In this document: positions 24,062 through 35,439 of the stretch, piece by piece | How positions within the stretch are numbered: the stretch's first letter is position 1 | Layout of the letters: the number at the start of each line of letters is the position of its first letter | Assembly (NCBI GenBank): GCA_024636315.1 | Contig: JAGXHJ010000029.1 | Span: forward strand, 1 to 36,262 | DNA length: 36,262 bases | Direction of reading: 5' to 3' | From: Methylophaga sp. | GTDB taxonomy: Bacteria > Pseudomonadota > Gammaproteobacteria > Nitrosococcales > Methylophagaceae | The notes under the pieces: generated by a model | Database searches by the model: none | The model's input: only the letters and a program-made list of their open reading frames with translations | What the model was told of the DNA's origin: nothing | Position numbers and translations under genes: made by a program

Positions 24062-26344
24062 ATGATTAAGACCCATAACCTTGGTTTCCCTAGGATAGGC
24101 AGCCATAGACAACTTAAATTTGCCTTAGAATCTTATTGGCGCGGCAACATCAACGAAAATGATTTACAACAACTTGGCCAAACTCTTCGGCAAGCACATT
24201 GGCAGTTGCAAGATGATCTAGATTATTTGCCAGTAGGTGATTTCTCTTTTTATGATCATGTATTAGATACCAGTGCCTTAGTAGGTAATTTGCCGTCACG
24301 TAGTGATGCCGGTGCCAGTTCACTAGATCGTTATTTTCAGGTTGCCCGTGGTCAATCACATGCGACGAGTCATTGTCAGCATGTTGCTGCTGGTGAAATG
24401 ACCAAGTGGTTTGATACTAATTATCATTATATCGTCCCTGAGTTTGATGCTAACAGCTCATTTGAATTGCATGCGACTAATTTAATTGCCCAAATTGAAC
24501 AAGCAAAATTACAGCATAAAAATATCAAGCCGGTGATCCTTGGTCCTGTCAGTTACTTATGGTTGGGCAAAACAAAAGATAATAGCGACAAACTTCATTT
24601 GCTTGATGATTTAGTGGCGATTTACGAACAGTTACTCATTAAAGTCGCAGAGCATGGTGTGGAATGGGTGCAAATTGATGAACCTATTTTAGTGACGGAA
24701 TTAGATTCTACATGGCAGCAAGCATTTAAATATACGTATTTTTTGCTCAACAAAGCGCCGGTTAAATTATTATTAACCAGTTATTTTGGTGAATTAAAGG
24801 AAAACTTACACCTTGCCTGTGAATTGCCCGTTGCCGGACTGCATATTGATGCTATCAATGCTTATGATGAAATTAAGCAGGTTGTCGACTGGTTACCTGC
24901 ACATAAGGTTTTATCGCTAGGGGTGATTAATGGCCGAAATATTTGGAAAACAGATCTTAATGCGACACTAGATTGGCTTGAACCTTTACAGGCCCGCCTA
25001 AAGGATCGGCTGTGGTTGGCGCCTTCCTGTTCATTACTTCATGTACCCGTTGATTTAGGGTCTGAGGATGCACTTGATCCAGAGATTAAATCATGGCTAG
25101 CCTTTGCGGTACAAAAACTGGCGGAGTTGAATATTATTGCTACCGCATTAAATGCTGGGCGAGGGCAGGTAGCAGAACAGTTATTGGAGAATACACTGGC
25201 TATTCAATCACGTACGCAGTCTCAGCGTGTACATAAGCTTGCGGTGCAGACACGCCTTGCTAGCTTGGATATAAATATTGCCCAGCGTCAAAATCCATAT
25301 CAGCAAAGGGTGAAACTTCAGCAGCAACGTTTTAATTTCCCTCTATTTCCTACTACGACTATTGGTTCGTTTCCACAAACCCCTGAAATTCGTCAAGCTA
25401 GAAAACAATTTCGCGTAGGTGAAATAAATGCTGAACGCTATCAGACGTTCATTCGACAACAAATAAAATTTGCCATAGCAGAGCAAGAGGCGATTGGATT
25501 AGATGTATTAGTACATGGTGAAGCAGAGCGTAATGACATGGTTGAATATTTTGGTCAGCAACTTGAAGGTTATACCTTTAGTGACTTGGGCTGGGTACAA
25601 TCGTATGGTTCACGTTGCGTTAAACCGCCAATCATTTATGGCGATATTGCACGTGCTAAAGCAATGACTGTTGAAACGGCAGTGTATGCTCAATCACTAA
25701 GTGATAAACCTGTAAAAGGTATGCTTACAGGACCGGTGACCATGCTCAACTGGTCATTTGTTCGCGACGATCAGCCGCGTTCTGATACGTGTTTGCAACT
25801 TGCACTCGCGATACGTGATGAAGTCATCGATTTAGAAAAAGCAGGAATCAATATTATTCAAATTGATGAGGCGGCACTACGTGAAGGTTTGCCCTTGCGC
25901 CAATCACAATGGCAGGCTTATTTAAATTGGGCGGTACGTAGTTTCAAAATTAGTGCAAATGGTGTTCGTGATGAAACTCAAATTCATACCCATATGTGTT
26001 ATTCCGAATTTAACGATATTATCGCGGCTATTGCAGATATGGATGCTGATGTAATCACTATTGAAACGTCACGCTCGGACATGGAATTGCTCGATGTATT
26101 TAACGAGTTTGACTACCCGTATGAGATTGGACCGGGAGTGTATGACATTCATTCGCCCAATATTCCGTCGGTAGATCAAATTGTGAGCTTGATGAATAAA
26201 GCGGCAGAACGTATTCCTGCAGAACGATTATGGGTTAACCCTGATTGCGGCTTGAAAACACGTGCTTGGGTAGAAGTTAAACCCGCGTTGGCCGCCATGG
26301 TGACTGCGAGTCAACGATTGCGCGAGCAGGCGTCAATAAGATAA
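24062..26344 (+). CDS. metE: Cobalamin-independent methionine synthase
   Basis: MetE transfers the methyl group of methyl-tetrahydrofolate polyglutamate to homocysteine. I chose the ATG at 24062 (760 aa, usual length), with AAGGA 8-12 nt upstream, rather than an in-frame ATG 16 codons earlier. The start motif [18 protein letters not shown], the zinc-site motifs in [21 protein letters not shown] and NPDCGLKTR, and the [10 protein letters not shown] folate-site start are all present. It is divergent from metR. Confidence 0.98.
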   Translation: MIKTHNLGFPRIGSHRQLKFALESYWRGNINENDLQQLGQTLRQAHWQLQDDLDYLPVGDFSFYDHVLDTSALVGNLPSRSDAGASSLDRYFQVARGQSHATSHCQHVAAGEMTKWFDTNYHYIVPEFDANSSFELHATNLIAQIEQAKLQHKNIKPVILGPVSYLWLGKTKDNSDKLHLLDDLVAIYEQLLIKVAEHGVEWVQIDEPILVTELDSTWQQAFKYTYFLLNKAPVKLLLTSYFGELKENLHLACELPVAGLHIDAINAYDEIKQVVDWLPAHKVLSLGVINGRNIWKTDLNATLDWLEPLQARLKDRLWLAPSCSLLHVPVDLGSEDALDPEIKSWLAFAVQKLAELNIIATALNAGRGQVAEQLLENTLAIQSRTQSQRVHKLAVQTRLASLDINIAQRQNPYQQRVKLQQQRFNFPLFPTTTIGSFPQTPEIRQARKQFRVGEINAERYQTFIRQQIKFAIAEQEAIGLDVLVHGEAERNDMVEYFGQQLEGYTFSDLGWVQSYGSRCVKPPIIYGDIARAKAMTVETAVYAQSLSDKPVKGMLTGPVTMLNWSFVRDDQPRSDTCLQLALAIRDEVIDLEKAGINIIQIDEAALREGLPLRQSQWQAYLNWAVRSFKISANGVRDETQIHTHMCYSEFNDIIAAIADMDADVITIETSRSDMELLDVFNEFDYPYEIGPGVYDIHSPNIPSVDQIVSLMNKAAERIPAERLWVNPDCGLKTRAWVEVKPALAAMVTASQRLREQASIR

Positions 26345-26353
26345 ACCAGTAAG

Positions 26354-26388
26354 GCAGTGGTGATCCTCAGAGGTCATCACTGCATTTT
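26354..26388 (+). terminator. metE terminator overlapping the 3' end of the convergent gene
   Basis: A stem of about 12 pairs (GCAGTGGTGATC with GGTCATCACTGC) is followed by a modest T-run (ATTTTAA). The last codons of the convergent MfnB-type gene lie inside its downstream arm and tail. Confidence 0.65.
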
Positions 26389-27060
26389 AATGGCTTGTTG
26401 TAGCTGTTTCGCTAAATTTATCTGTAAACGCGTAGTACGTTGTCGTTGCCTACATAAGGCACTGCGAAACCCTAAATAATCGGCAGTTAAGGGACGCAAT
26501 ACTGTGATATCTTCCAGCCGTAATGCCCCCGCTAATCCACACAATAAATTATGTTGTTTTGCCGCGGCAACAAATTGTTCCAGCTTCAATAAATCCCAGT
26601 GTTCTAAAAGATGTTGACCATTTTTTATTGCGGTATCAATCATCACGCCATGAAAGCCACTGGCTTTTAATAATGGTAAACAATCTTCATTGGGTGGGCT
26701 GTCGGCAAAAATGACCGCGATAACGGGCGTGGAGAGTTTTTTTACAGTGTCGGCGAGGTCGATGATGCACTGTTGTAAGTTGCCATTAGCAAATAAACCA
26801 ATTTTCACATAATCGACTCCGGAACTTGCCATCTGGATCATGGCTGGCTTGATCAGCTCAGCTTGCATCGGTAAATCGCCAATCGTGGCGCTGGTCTGAC
26901 AACGGCCATCAATCATAGTGACAATCTCACTCACAATTGCCACGCTCAATGCGCCTAAAGCGCCCTGAGATGGATTTTTCATGTCTAGAATGTCTGGTAG
27001 TACCGGTAACAGTGTTTCTGCCTCTTCTAGCGATTGGACGCTGGCTAACCATTTACTCAT
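26377..27060 (-). CDS. MfnB-type (5-formylfuran-3-yl)methyl phosphate synthase (DUF556)
   Basis: In methanogens MfnB makes the furan ring of methanofuran from two glyceraldehyde-3-phosphate molecules. The three functional lysines of the family are present: Lys28 in DMKNP, then YVKIGLF and DTAIKNG, with the SATIGDLP loop. I chose the ATG at 27060, which overlaps the DUF447 stop (ATGAGTAA); an ATG 6 codons earlier is possible. In methylotrophic bacteria it would supply methylofuran, the cofactor of the formyltransferase/hydrolase complex. That is inference from family and neighbours. Confidence 0.87.
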   Translation of the reverse strand: MSKWLASVQSLEEAETLLPVLPDILDMKNPSQGALGALSVAIVSEIVTMIDGRCQTSATIGDLPMQAELIKPAMIQMASSGVDYVKIGLFANGNLQQCIIDLADTVKKLSTPVIAVIFADSPPNEDCLPLLKASGFHGVMIDTAIKNGQHLLEHWDLLKLEQFVAAAKQHNLLCGLAGALRLEDITVLRPLTADYLGFRSALCRQRQRTTRLQINLAKQLQQAIKMQ

Positions 27061-27634
27061 TAAGTTTAATACCTGCATCTTTTATTTTGGCCATTAGCCA
27101 TCCCCATGCCTCTAATTCACGTGGCCCCGCAGTTTTGTCGATAGCGATAGTTAAATAGGCAATTTCTTGTTGAATTTTTTCAACGGGTAACATCGTCATC
27201 CGACTCACTAATATCGCCGCATCAATGACTGCACTTTGAGCACGATTAAAACCTCGAAAGGGCGCATGAGTTTGTTCGTAAACTACTGTCCCTTTAAAGC
27301 TAGCGCGAGGACTATCATCATCAAAGCCCACAATTTCTAACTCACTATGGGCTAAAGCTTGACTCAGATATTGACCAAGGACTTGTTGGCAAGGCAGGGT
27401 AGGCCAATGTCGATGGCCTGTCATTGCACCGGCAAATACTCGAACATCATCGGTATAGTTAATTGTACATTGGCGATGTCGTTTTAAGTTTTCATAGGTA
27501 GTTGAAGGTTTAAAAGGCCGAATTAAGAAGTGACCATTCACTTCTGTTATACCCATCGGTGCTGAATGGGTTGTGCCATCGACTGATAATGTCGTCACGA
27601 TTACTTCGTGAATTTTACTTTCAAGCAGTGCCAC
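27053..27634 (-). CDS. DUF447 domain protein, archaeal-type C1 cofactor gene
   Basis: The 193-aa protein is of the DUF447 family, with an FMN-binding split-barrel-like N-terminal half (IHEVIVTTLSVDGTTHSAPMGI, then NLKRHRQCTINYTDD) and a helical C-terminal half. The family occurs in methanogens and in methylotrophic proteobacteria near methanopterin genes; the reaction is unknown. The start is a GTG at 27634 with GGGAAG upstream, overlapping the DUF6513 gene by 14 bp; its stop overlaps the next start. It is thus coupled on both sides. Confidence 0.85.
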   Translation of the reverse strand: MALLESKIHEVIVTTLSVDGTTHSAPMGITEVNGHFLIRPFKPSTTYENLKRHRQCTINYTDDVRVFAGAMTGHRHWPTLPCQQVLGQYLSQALAHSELEIVGFDDDSPRASFKGTVVYEQTHAPFRGFNRAQSAVIDAAILVSRMTMLPVEKIQQEIAYLTIAIDKTAGPRELEAWGWLMAKIKDAGIKLNE

Positions 27635-29030
27635 ATTTCTTCCCTGTCTTTATTGTTGTGCCTTCGGCTTTTTGCTGCGTTAAATCTTCTTCAACTTTAT
27701 TGCTTGCACAGCCCCAGGTTAACTCTTCATCTTGGGTATAACGTTTGCCTAGTTGCCAAGCTATTTGTGCTTTTGCTAGCTCGGCTCCTAGATAAAACGC
27801 ATGACCAGTATCATCTTTTAAATCCAGTTGAGGGTAGAATGCAAAGGGATCAATATCTTGCATTAAACCATCACGGTTAAACATGTAGATCCCTTGTTCA
27901 GCGACTTTGATTCGATAGTTGGGATCTTTAATATTGCTCGCTAGTTCGGCAATCTCTTGCGCCGAGTCTGGGAAGGGGCGGCGATCATGCGAGACCAATA
28001 AATCAGCTGTAAAATCGCGTGGCAAGCTACTATCTTCACGAGCGGCAAACATCATCCGGCGAGCGACATCTGCTTCTCGTATTGCTTTGCAGGCGTGAGG
28101 ACTCACTTCGGTCGCAAGCACATTGGTTATACGTAATTCTGAGATTATCCCAAACAATAATGCGTTAATACCACTGGTGTCAGCATCAGTTAGTTCGGTT
28201 AAATTGCCCACGCCCATCATCATCGGTGCATCGGGGTAACGACGTCGTAGTTCATGGTAACGAACAATTGAATTTGTAAAACCAAAATGAATAGGTTCAA
28301 TGATCGGATCGGCAATCCACGGCCGGTTGATTTTGTCCATCAACTCCATGGCTCGCTCTAGCGATTCTAGCGAACCACGTTCAGCGGGAACTAGGATCGG
28401 TACAGTATCCATCTCTTCTGCTAGATGATAGGTTTTCTCGGTCAAACTAAGCACAAAATCTGCACCCGCTTTTCCAGCACGACGCAAATCACTTATTTCT
28501 AAAGAATCAACACTGACTTTAAACCCCGCTTCATGTAAAGCGGCAATGGCTTCTTCCATGTGCGGAAATTTTTCTTCCGGTAGACAGCCAATATCAATCA
28601 CATTGGCACCATTGTCTCGGTAATAGTTTGCACGTTCTAATATGCCAGCAATATCACGATCTGGAGCGTCAACTATTTCAGCAAAGATGTTGACATCATA
28701 GCGACTTAAATCGGGTTGTTTACGTTCACGACCAAAAAAGATTGGTAGATCTTTGACTTCTTCAGGGCCTCGAATTATCGACACACCAAGTTGCTGGCTA
28801 AGAAGTTCTAAATCACCACGACATCTACCGGGTACAATGATTTGGTCACAATCGGCAATTATTTCTGGCGTTAAACGACGGCCTATCATTTTATCTGTCA
28901 TCAATGCTGCGACTGATAAGCCGAGTTGGTGAACACGATAATCAAAAGGGAGTGGTGTCAGTTCTTGCAGTACTTTATGTAAGCTTGGCTCAGCAAGCTT
29001 ACCGGTCAGAAAGAGTAGCTTTTCGCTCAT
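27621..29030 (-). CDS. DHPS-like DUF6513 protein, archaeal-type pterin C1 gene
   Basis: This 469-aa protein combines an N-terminal DUF6513-type region (about 1-120, with FLTGKLAEPSLHKVLQ and VPGRCRGDLE) with a dihydropteroate synthase-like TIM barrel (about 125-400, with NGANVIDIGCLP, VSVDSLE and WIADPIIEP). Homologues are found in methanogens and H4MPT-using bacteria and are thought to work in methanopterin synthesis; the reaction is not settled. It overlaps the flavoprotein gene by 4 bp (ATGA) and DUF447 by 14 bp. The C-terminal about 30 residues look unstructured. Confidence 0.88.
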   Translation of the reverse strand: MSEKLLFLTGKLAEPSLHKVLQELTPLPFDYRVHQLGLSVAALMTDKMIGRRLTPEIIADCDQIIVPGRCRGDLELLSQQLGVSIIRGPEEVKDLPIFFGRERKQPDLSRYDVNIFAEIVDAPDRDIAGILERANYYRDNGANVIDIGCLPEEKFPHMEEAIAALHEAGFKVSVDSLEISDLRRAGKAGADFVLSLTEKTYHLAEEMDTVPILVPAERGSLESLERAMELMDKINRPWIADPIIEPIHFGFTNSIVRYHELRRRYPDAPMMMGVGNLTELTDADTSGINALLFGIISELRITNVLATEVSPHACKAIREADVARRMMFAAREDSSLPRDFTADLLVSHDRRPFPDSAQEIAELASNIKDPNYRIKVAEQGIYMFNRDGLMQDIDPFAFYPQLDLKDDTGHAFYLGAELAKAQIAWQLGKRYTQDEELTWGCASNKVEEDLTQQKAEGTTIKTGKKCGTA

Positions 29031-29578
29031 TTATTAATTTCTGCGAGACGTAGTTTAATTGCTACTAGTAATCTTTCGGGATTTTCCACTACCGTTGTCG
29101 CTTCAAATGAGCGTAATTTATGGGTGTGAGCAAGATCAACCTGCCGAGGCCACAATCTAACGGTGCGATCTGGGGCGGGTGTATCAATTTCTTGTTCAGT
29201 ATCACACGCTAATACGATGCTTGGTATGCGGCATTTGCCTGCTTGAGCATAAACATTGGTTACTAGACTATCTGACAAACCTAAGACCATTTTAGCGACG
29301 GTATTTGATGTCGCTGGCGCAACTACTAGGGTGTGGTAATCACCGCGGTAAAACAAACCTACAGGCGGGGCACTCGCTGCCCGATCCCGATATACACGAC
29401 TTTTACTGTTGATTTCTTTGGGGTCATGACCATACATTCGAAGCACTTCTTCACCCGCACGGCTATAAAACAGGTCGACCTCGTCTAATTCACGGACAAT
29501 ATCTAAACATTCTTCTAGATAATGACCTGATCCTGTCACGGCCCAAGCGAGACGTGGTCTTTCTGGTGCTGATTGCAT
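29027..29578 (-). CDS. AfpA/DmrX-like flavoprotein
   Basis: The 183-aa protein belongs to the flavoprotein (PpcDC-like/archaeoflavoprotein) fold, with the VTGSGHYLEEC start and the VVAPATSNTVAKMVLGLSDSL FMN-binding motif. DmrX-type members in methylotrophs reduce dihydromethanopterin to H4MPT; the neighbours support that function here, without proving it. It is the first gene of the four-gene coupled operon and is divergent from ndh. Confidence 0.87.
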   Translation of the reverse strand: MQSAPERPRLAWAVTGSGHYLEECLDIVRELDEVDLFYSRAGEEVLRMYGHDPKEINSKSRVYRDRAASAPPVGLFYRGDYHTLVVAPATSNTVAKMVLGLSDSLVTNVYAQAGKCRIPSIVLACDTEQEIDTPAPDRTVRLWPRQVDLAHTHKLRSFEATTVVENPERLLVAIKLRLAEINK

Positions 29579-29593
29579 TCTGGAAACCTTATT

Positions 29594-29681
29594 AACAAGC
29601 TAATTCAGTAATTTTGCCAGACTCAAGCTTGTTAGTAAAAATAAGATAGTTAAGGTAACTCATTTTACGATAGAATTACCT
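29594..29681. promoter_or_regulatory. Divergent control region with two dyads and a direct repeat
   Basis: An 8-bp inverted repeat AACAAGCT (29594-29601) / AGCTTGTT (29626-29633) faces the cofactor operon. A second dyad AGGTAA (29653-29658) / TTACCT (29676-29681) lies nearer to ndh and contains two CTCATT copies 21 bp apart (29659, 29680). These look like regulator sites between the C1 cofactor operon and ndh. No confident -35/-10 pair is seen. Confidence 0.4.
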
Positions 29682-29714
29682 CATTAATATATGCAATTAT
29701 GGAGCTAAATTACT

Positions 29715-31037
29715 ATGGCAGCAACAGATAATACAATTCCTAAGATCGTTGTAGTGGGCGGTGGTGCTGGTGGACTTGAATTGGTGACCAGCTTAGGCAA
29801 AAAACTGGGTAAAAAAGGCAAGGCTGCCGTTACCTTGATTGACAGCACGCACACACATATTTGGAAGCCTTTATTGCACGAAGTTGCTGCCGGTACACTT
29901 GATTCTCACGAAGATGAACTTGAATACTTAGGTCAAGCCATGTGTAGTGGTTTTCGTTTTCGCTTGGGTCGAATGGAAGGCTTGGATCGTGAAAAGAAAC
30001 TGGTCAACGTAGCTGCTACCTGTAATGCTGCTGGCGTAGAAATTATTCCTGCCCGTAGTTTTCCGTATGACTATTTAATCATAGCAGTCGGTAGTGTTAG
30101 TCATGATTTTGGTATTAAAGGTATCGCTGAAAACTGTCTGTTTTTAGACACGACTAAACAAGCCGAGCATTTTCAATCACAATTGATCGAAGCTTACTTA
30201 CGTGCTCATACTCAAGGTAAACCCGTTGATAAAGGTCAGTTAGATATCGCTATTGTCGGTGCTGGCGCTACTGGCGTTGAATTGAGTGCACAATTACATG
30301 AAGTCTCACACTTACTTACTGCCTATGGTTTAGATGAAGTTAAACCTACTGACGTCAAAATCAGTATTATTGAAGCCGCTCATCGGGTATTGCCTGGCCT
30401 ACCTGAGAATTTATCAGCAGCCACTGAAAAAGAATTGGCTAAACTAGGTGTAACAGTTTTAACAAACGAGCGTGTGACTGAAGTCACTGCTAACGAAATT
30501 AAAACTGAAAGCGGTAAGGTTATTCCAGCAGCGATTAAAGTCTGGGCTGCTGGCATTAAAGGGCCAGATTTCCTTAAAGACATTGCTGGCCTTGAAACCA
30601 ACTGGATGAACCAGTTAGTGGTGAAACAAACATTACAGACCACACTTGATGATGACATTTATGCCATCGGTGATTGCTGTGCTTGTAAGTGGTTGGGTCA
30701 CGATGAAAACGTACCGCCACGTGCTCAAGCAGCTCACCAAATGGCATCACATGTTTGTAAATCAATCGTTCGACGTATGGCTAATAAAGAAATAACTGAA
30801 TATGCCTATCATGACTATGGTTCACTTGTTTCATTAGGCAGATACAGCACTGTCGGTAATATGATGGGTAATTTAAGTAAAGGGAGTTTGATGATCGAAG
30901 GTTTTATGGCCCGTTTAATGTATTTGTCTTTATATAAAATGCATCAAATTGCCCTGTTTGGTATCTTTCGTGTCGCCATGCTTTCCTTGTCACATTTATT
31001 CCGTCGCAGTGTTCACCCTAAGATCAAGCTTCACTAG
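29715..31037 (+). CDS. ndh: Type II NADH dehydrogenase (NDH-2)
   Basis: This single-subunit, non-proton-pumping NADH:quinone oxidoreductase has 440 aa. It shows the FAD motif VVVGGGAGGLEL, the NADH motif IVGAGATGVELSAQL, the linker WAAGIKGPDFL and the second FAD motif DDDIYAIGDCC. The C-terminal part has an amphipathic or hydrophobic membrane-binding segment (MARLMYLSLYKMHQIALFGIF). GGAG precedes the ATG. It is divergent from the cofactor operon and would feed C1-derived NADH to the respiratory chain. Confidence 0.93.
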   Translation: MAATDNTIPKIVVVGGGAGGLELVTSLGKKLGKKGKAAVTLIDSTHTHIWKPLLHEVAAGTLDSHEDELEYLGQAMCSGFRFRLGRMEGLDREKKLVNVAATCNAAGVEIIPARSFPYDYLIIAVGSVSHDFGIKGIAENCLFLDTTKQAEHFQSQLIEAYLRAHTQGKPVDKGQLDIAIVGAGATGVELSAQLHEVSHLLTAYGLDEVKPTDVKISIIEAAHRVLPGLPENLSAATEKELAKLGVTVLTNERVTEVTANEIKTESGKVIPAAIKVWAAGIKGPDFLKDIAGLETNWMNQLVVKQTLQTTLDDDIYAIGDCCACKWLGHDENVPPRAQAAHQMASHVCKSIVRRMANKEITEYAYHDYGSLVSLGRYSTVGNMMGNLSKGSLMIEGFMARLMYLSLYKMHQIALFGIFRVAMLSLSHLFRRSVHPKIKLH

Positions 31038-31080
31038 AATATTGAATCACCGTCGCCTCTATTCGAAATTTAGTCCAATA

Positions 31081-31106
31081 AAAAAGGCCCGTAAGGGCCT
31101 TTTTTA
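31081..31106. terminator. Bidirectional terminator between ndh and cytochrome b561
   Basis: A strong GC stem GGCCC (31086-31090) / GGGCC (31095-31099) with a GTAA loop is flanked by an A-run before and a T-run after, so it can work in both directions for the convergent genes. Confidence 0.9.
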
Positions 31107-31127
31107 TTATCTGTAATTTAACTGTAC

Positions 31128-31685
31128 TTATTTCAACCACATCCGTTCAGTAATACCTGATTTTGCAATATGGTGTTTAATTACCGCCGCGAGATGTAAG
31201 GCAATTAATGCAATAAAGGTGAAGGCTAATACCTCATGGACTTCACTAAACGTGTCGCGCATCACGCTGTCTGCTTCTGCAAGTCGAGGAAGCACTATGC
31301 CCCAAAACTTTGTATCGTAACTACTGTACATCGATTGTACATAACCCGACATAGGCATAGCAATCATCACAACATATAATAGTCCCTGAACAATGTTAGC
31401 GGCCTTCTGTTCCCATTTACTCACTGTATCTGGTAGTGCAGGGGCTTTATGCGTTAATCGCCAGATTACACGCAATACAATGAGCATAGCGGCGGTGAGC
31501 CCTAAGGACTTATGCATTAAAAAATAAAACGCACGTACGCTTTCTTCGCCTGACGGTAGCTCTGATTGTTTAGGCAATTCAACCATATATAAACCTAGAC
31601 CGATCATTGCTAAGACAATGACGGCGATTAGCCAGTGCAAAATTATCTGTACTCGGTCATATTTCACAATAGTGGTACTTGTCAT
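31128..31685 (-). CDS. Cytochrome b561
   Basis: This is a four-helix membrane diheme cytochrome that passes electrons between ubiquinol and periplasmic acceptors. The 185-aa protein has the His ligands in ILHWLIAV, FLMHKSLGL, EVHEVLAF and ALHLAAV, within four hydrophobic segments. I chose the ATG at 31685 because GGAGAG lies 4-9 nt upstream; an ATG four codons earlier is unsupported. It is followed by the ndh terminator and lies downstream of gyrB. Confidence 0.9.
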   Translation of the reverse strand: MTSTTIVKYDRVQIILHWLIAVIVLAMIGLGLYMVELPKQSELPSGEESVRAFYFLMHKSLGLTAAMLIVLRVIWRLTHKAPALPDTVSKWEQKAANIVQGLLYVVMIAMPMSGYVQSMYSSYDTKFWGIVLPRLAEADSVMRDTFSEVHEVLAFTFIALIALHLAAVIKHHIAKSGITERMWLK

Positions 31686-31712
31686 TGAGCTCTCCATAAA
31701 GTGTCATTCAGT

Positions 31713-31752
31713 AAAAACAAAAGGCCATAATAATGAATATTACGACCTTTGT
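31713..31752 (-). terminator. gyrB terminator
   Basis: On the - strand a long stem (AACAAAGG...TAATA paired to TATTA...CCTTTTGTT, one bulge) is followed by TTTTTAC. It ends the recF-gyrB transcript before the cytochrome b561 gene. Confidence 0.65.
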
Positions 31753-31789
31753 TATTAGGAATAATTCCTGCGCGAGGGCAGTGCTTAAA

Positions 31790-34261
<2,472 letters not shown>

Positions 34262-34290
34262 TTATATCATTTTGTTGATAGTTGGTGGTC

Positions 34291-35382
34291 TTAAGCTTCT
34301 ATATTTCGTCTGTGTTTCACGTGAAACACAGTTGCAGAATCATCTGATTCTAAACTGCTAGCTAAAGAATGGTCGGTACTACTGATGAACGATTGCACTG
34401 GTAATTTTGCCAGTTCATTCAGTATGATTTGTTGGTGATGCTGATCAAGTTCAGAACTAATATCATCTATTAATAAAATACTTCGAGTGTGTTGAGCACT
34501 GTTAAGTGTGATTTCAGCTTGCGCCATACTTAACGCAAGTACAAACAATTTTTGTTGACCACGTGAAAATATCTCAGAAGGGTCAACGCCATTTATATTG
34601 AATGACCAATCTGCTGCGTGACTACCCGAACGGGTATAACCTAGTTTTTTATCTCGTTCCAAGTTTGTATTCAGCACCTCAATTAATGAGTGTTCTTTTG
34701 CCCATCCTGATTTAAATTGTAGAGCAAAATCTACACCACTAAACTCGGGACATAATCTGGGGAATATAACGCTGAATTTAGCCAGTATTAACTCTAATTG
34801 CTGTTGACGTAAGCGAGTTATCTTTTCGCCATACTCTGCTAGATGCGTATCCCAAAGCTGAATTTCTTGATCTTTTTTATGTTGTCGTAAAGCTGCATTT
34901 CGCTGTTGGACTACTTTTCGATAGGATTGCCACTGATAATTAAAACACGGTTCCACGTGAAACAATCCCCAGTCTAGTAGTTGACGACGATAGCGAGGTC
35001 CTTGTTCGAAGAACTGATGACAGTTAGCTGGAATTAGTTGTAATGGTAATTGAGATGCAAGATCAGACAGCCGTTTTAGTGGTTGACTGTTAAGGCGGAT
35101 TTGTAAACCTTGCGTGAGATCAAATTGTAATCCAACGGGGGCATCGCTTGTTGTTTTAGCAATAACTTGGAACTTTTGATGGCCGAATTGAACGGCATTT
35201 TTCAAAAAACGTGTTCGAAATGATCGCCCTAAAGACAGTAAGTGAATCGCTTCAAGTATTGTTGTTTTCCCTGAACCATTATCACCTACGATTAGGTTGA
35301 TACCTGACGACGGTTGAATGACTAATTCAGTGATATTACGTAGATTTGAGATGGTGAGTTGGTTTAGCACCAGCAGATCCAT
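34291..35382 (-). CDS. recF: DNA replication and repair protein RecF
   Basis: RecF is an SMC-like ATPase that works with RecOR to load RecA at gaps. The 363-aa protein has the Walker A motif GDNGSGKTT, the signature FSRGQQKLFVLALSMAQ and Walker B ILLIDDISSELD. It is followed by gyrB, as usual, but the gene upstream is not dnaN. Two parS-like sites lie inside the gene. No clear ribosome site precedes the ATG; a perfect dyad lies in that region. Confidence 0.97.
   Translation of the reverse strand: MDLLVLNQLTISNLRNITELVIQPSSGINLIVGDNGSGKTTILEAIHLLSLGRSFRTRFLKNAVQFGHQKFQVIAKTTSDAPVGLQFDLTQGLQIRLNSQPLKRLSDLASQLPLQLIPANCHQFFEQGPRYRRQLLDWGLFHVEPCFNYQWQSYRKVVQQRNAALRQHKKDQEIQLWDTHLAEYGEKITRLRQQQLELILAKFSVIFPRLCPEFSGVDFALQFKSGWAKEHSLIEVLNTNLERDKKLGYTRSGSHAADWSFNINGVDPSEIFSRGQQKLFVLALSMAQAEITLNSAQHTRSILLIDDISSELDQHHQQIILNELAKLPVQSFISSTDHSLASSLESDDSATVFHVKHRRNIEA
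34313..34328. other. parS site (ParB-binding)
   Basis: TGTTTCACGTGAAACA matches the conserved bacterial parS consensus TGTTNCACGTGAAACA at every position and is part of a 20-bp perfect palindrome (34311-34330). It lies at the 3' end of recF. Such sites cluster near oriC and anchor ParABS chromosome segregation. Confidence 0.88.
34949..34964. other. Second parS-like site in recF
   Basis: GGTTCCACGTGAAACA differs from TGTTNCACGTGAAACA only in the first base. It lies 636 bp from the first site, within the same gene, in line with clusters of parS near origins. Confidence 0.78.
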
Positions 35383-35387
35383 AAGGG

Positions 35388-35408
35388 AGTAAAGTACCTT
35401 ACTTTACT
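35388..35408. promoter_or_regulatory. Perfect 9-bp dyad at the recF start
   Basis: AGTAAAGTA (35388-35396) and TACTTTACT (35400-35408) form a perfect inverted repeat with a CCT spacer, 5 bp upstream of the recF start codon (- strand). It could be an operator, or an RNA hairpin that limits RecF translation. Confidence 0.45.
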
Positions 35409-35439
35409 GGAAAAGACTGCGTACATAAACCGTTATTGT

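Noticed and set aside
34556-34572. CCACGTGAAAAT in recF as another parS
   Set aside because: Left half-site and the last two bases do not fit the consensus.
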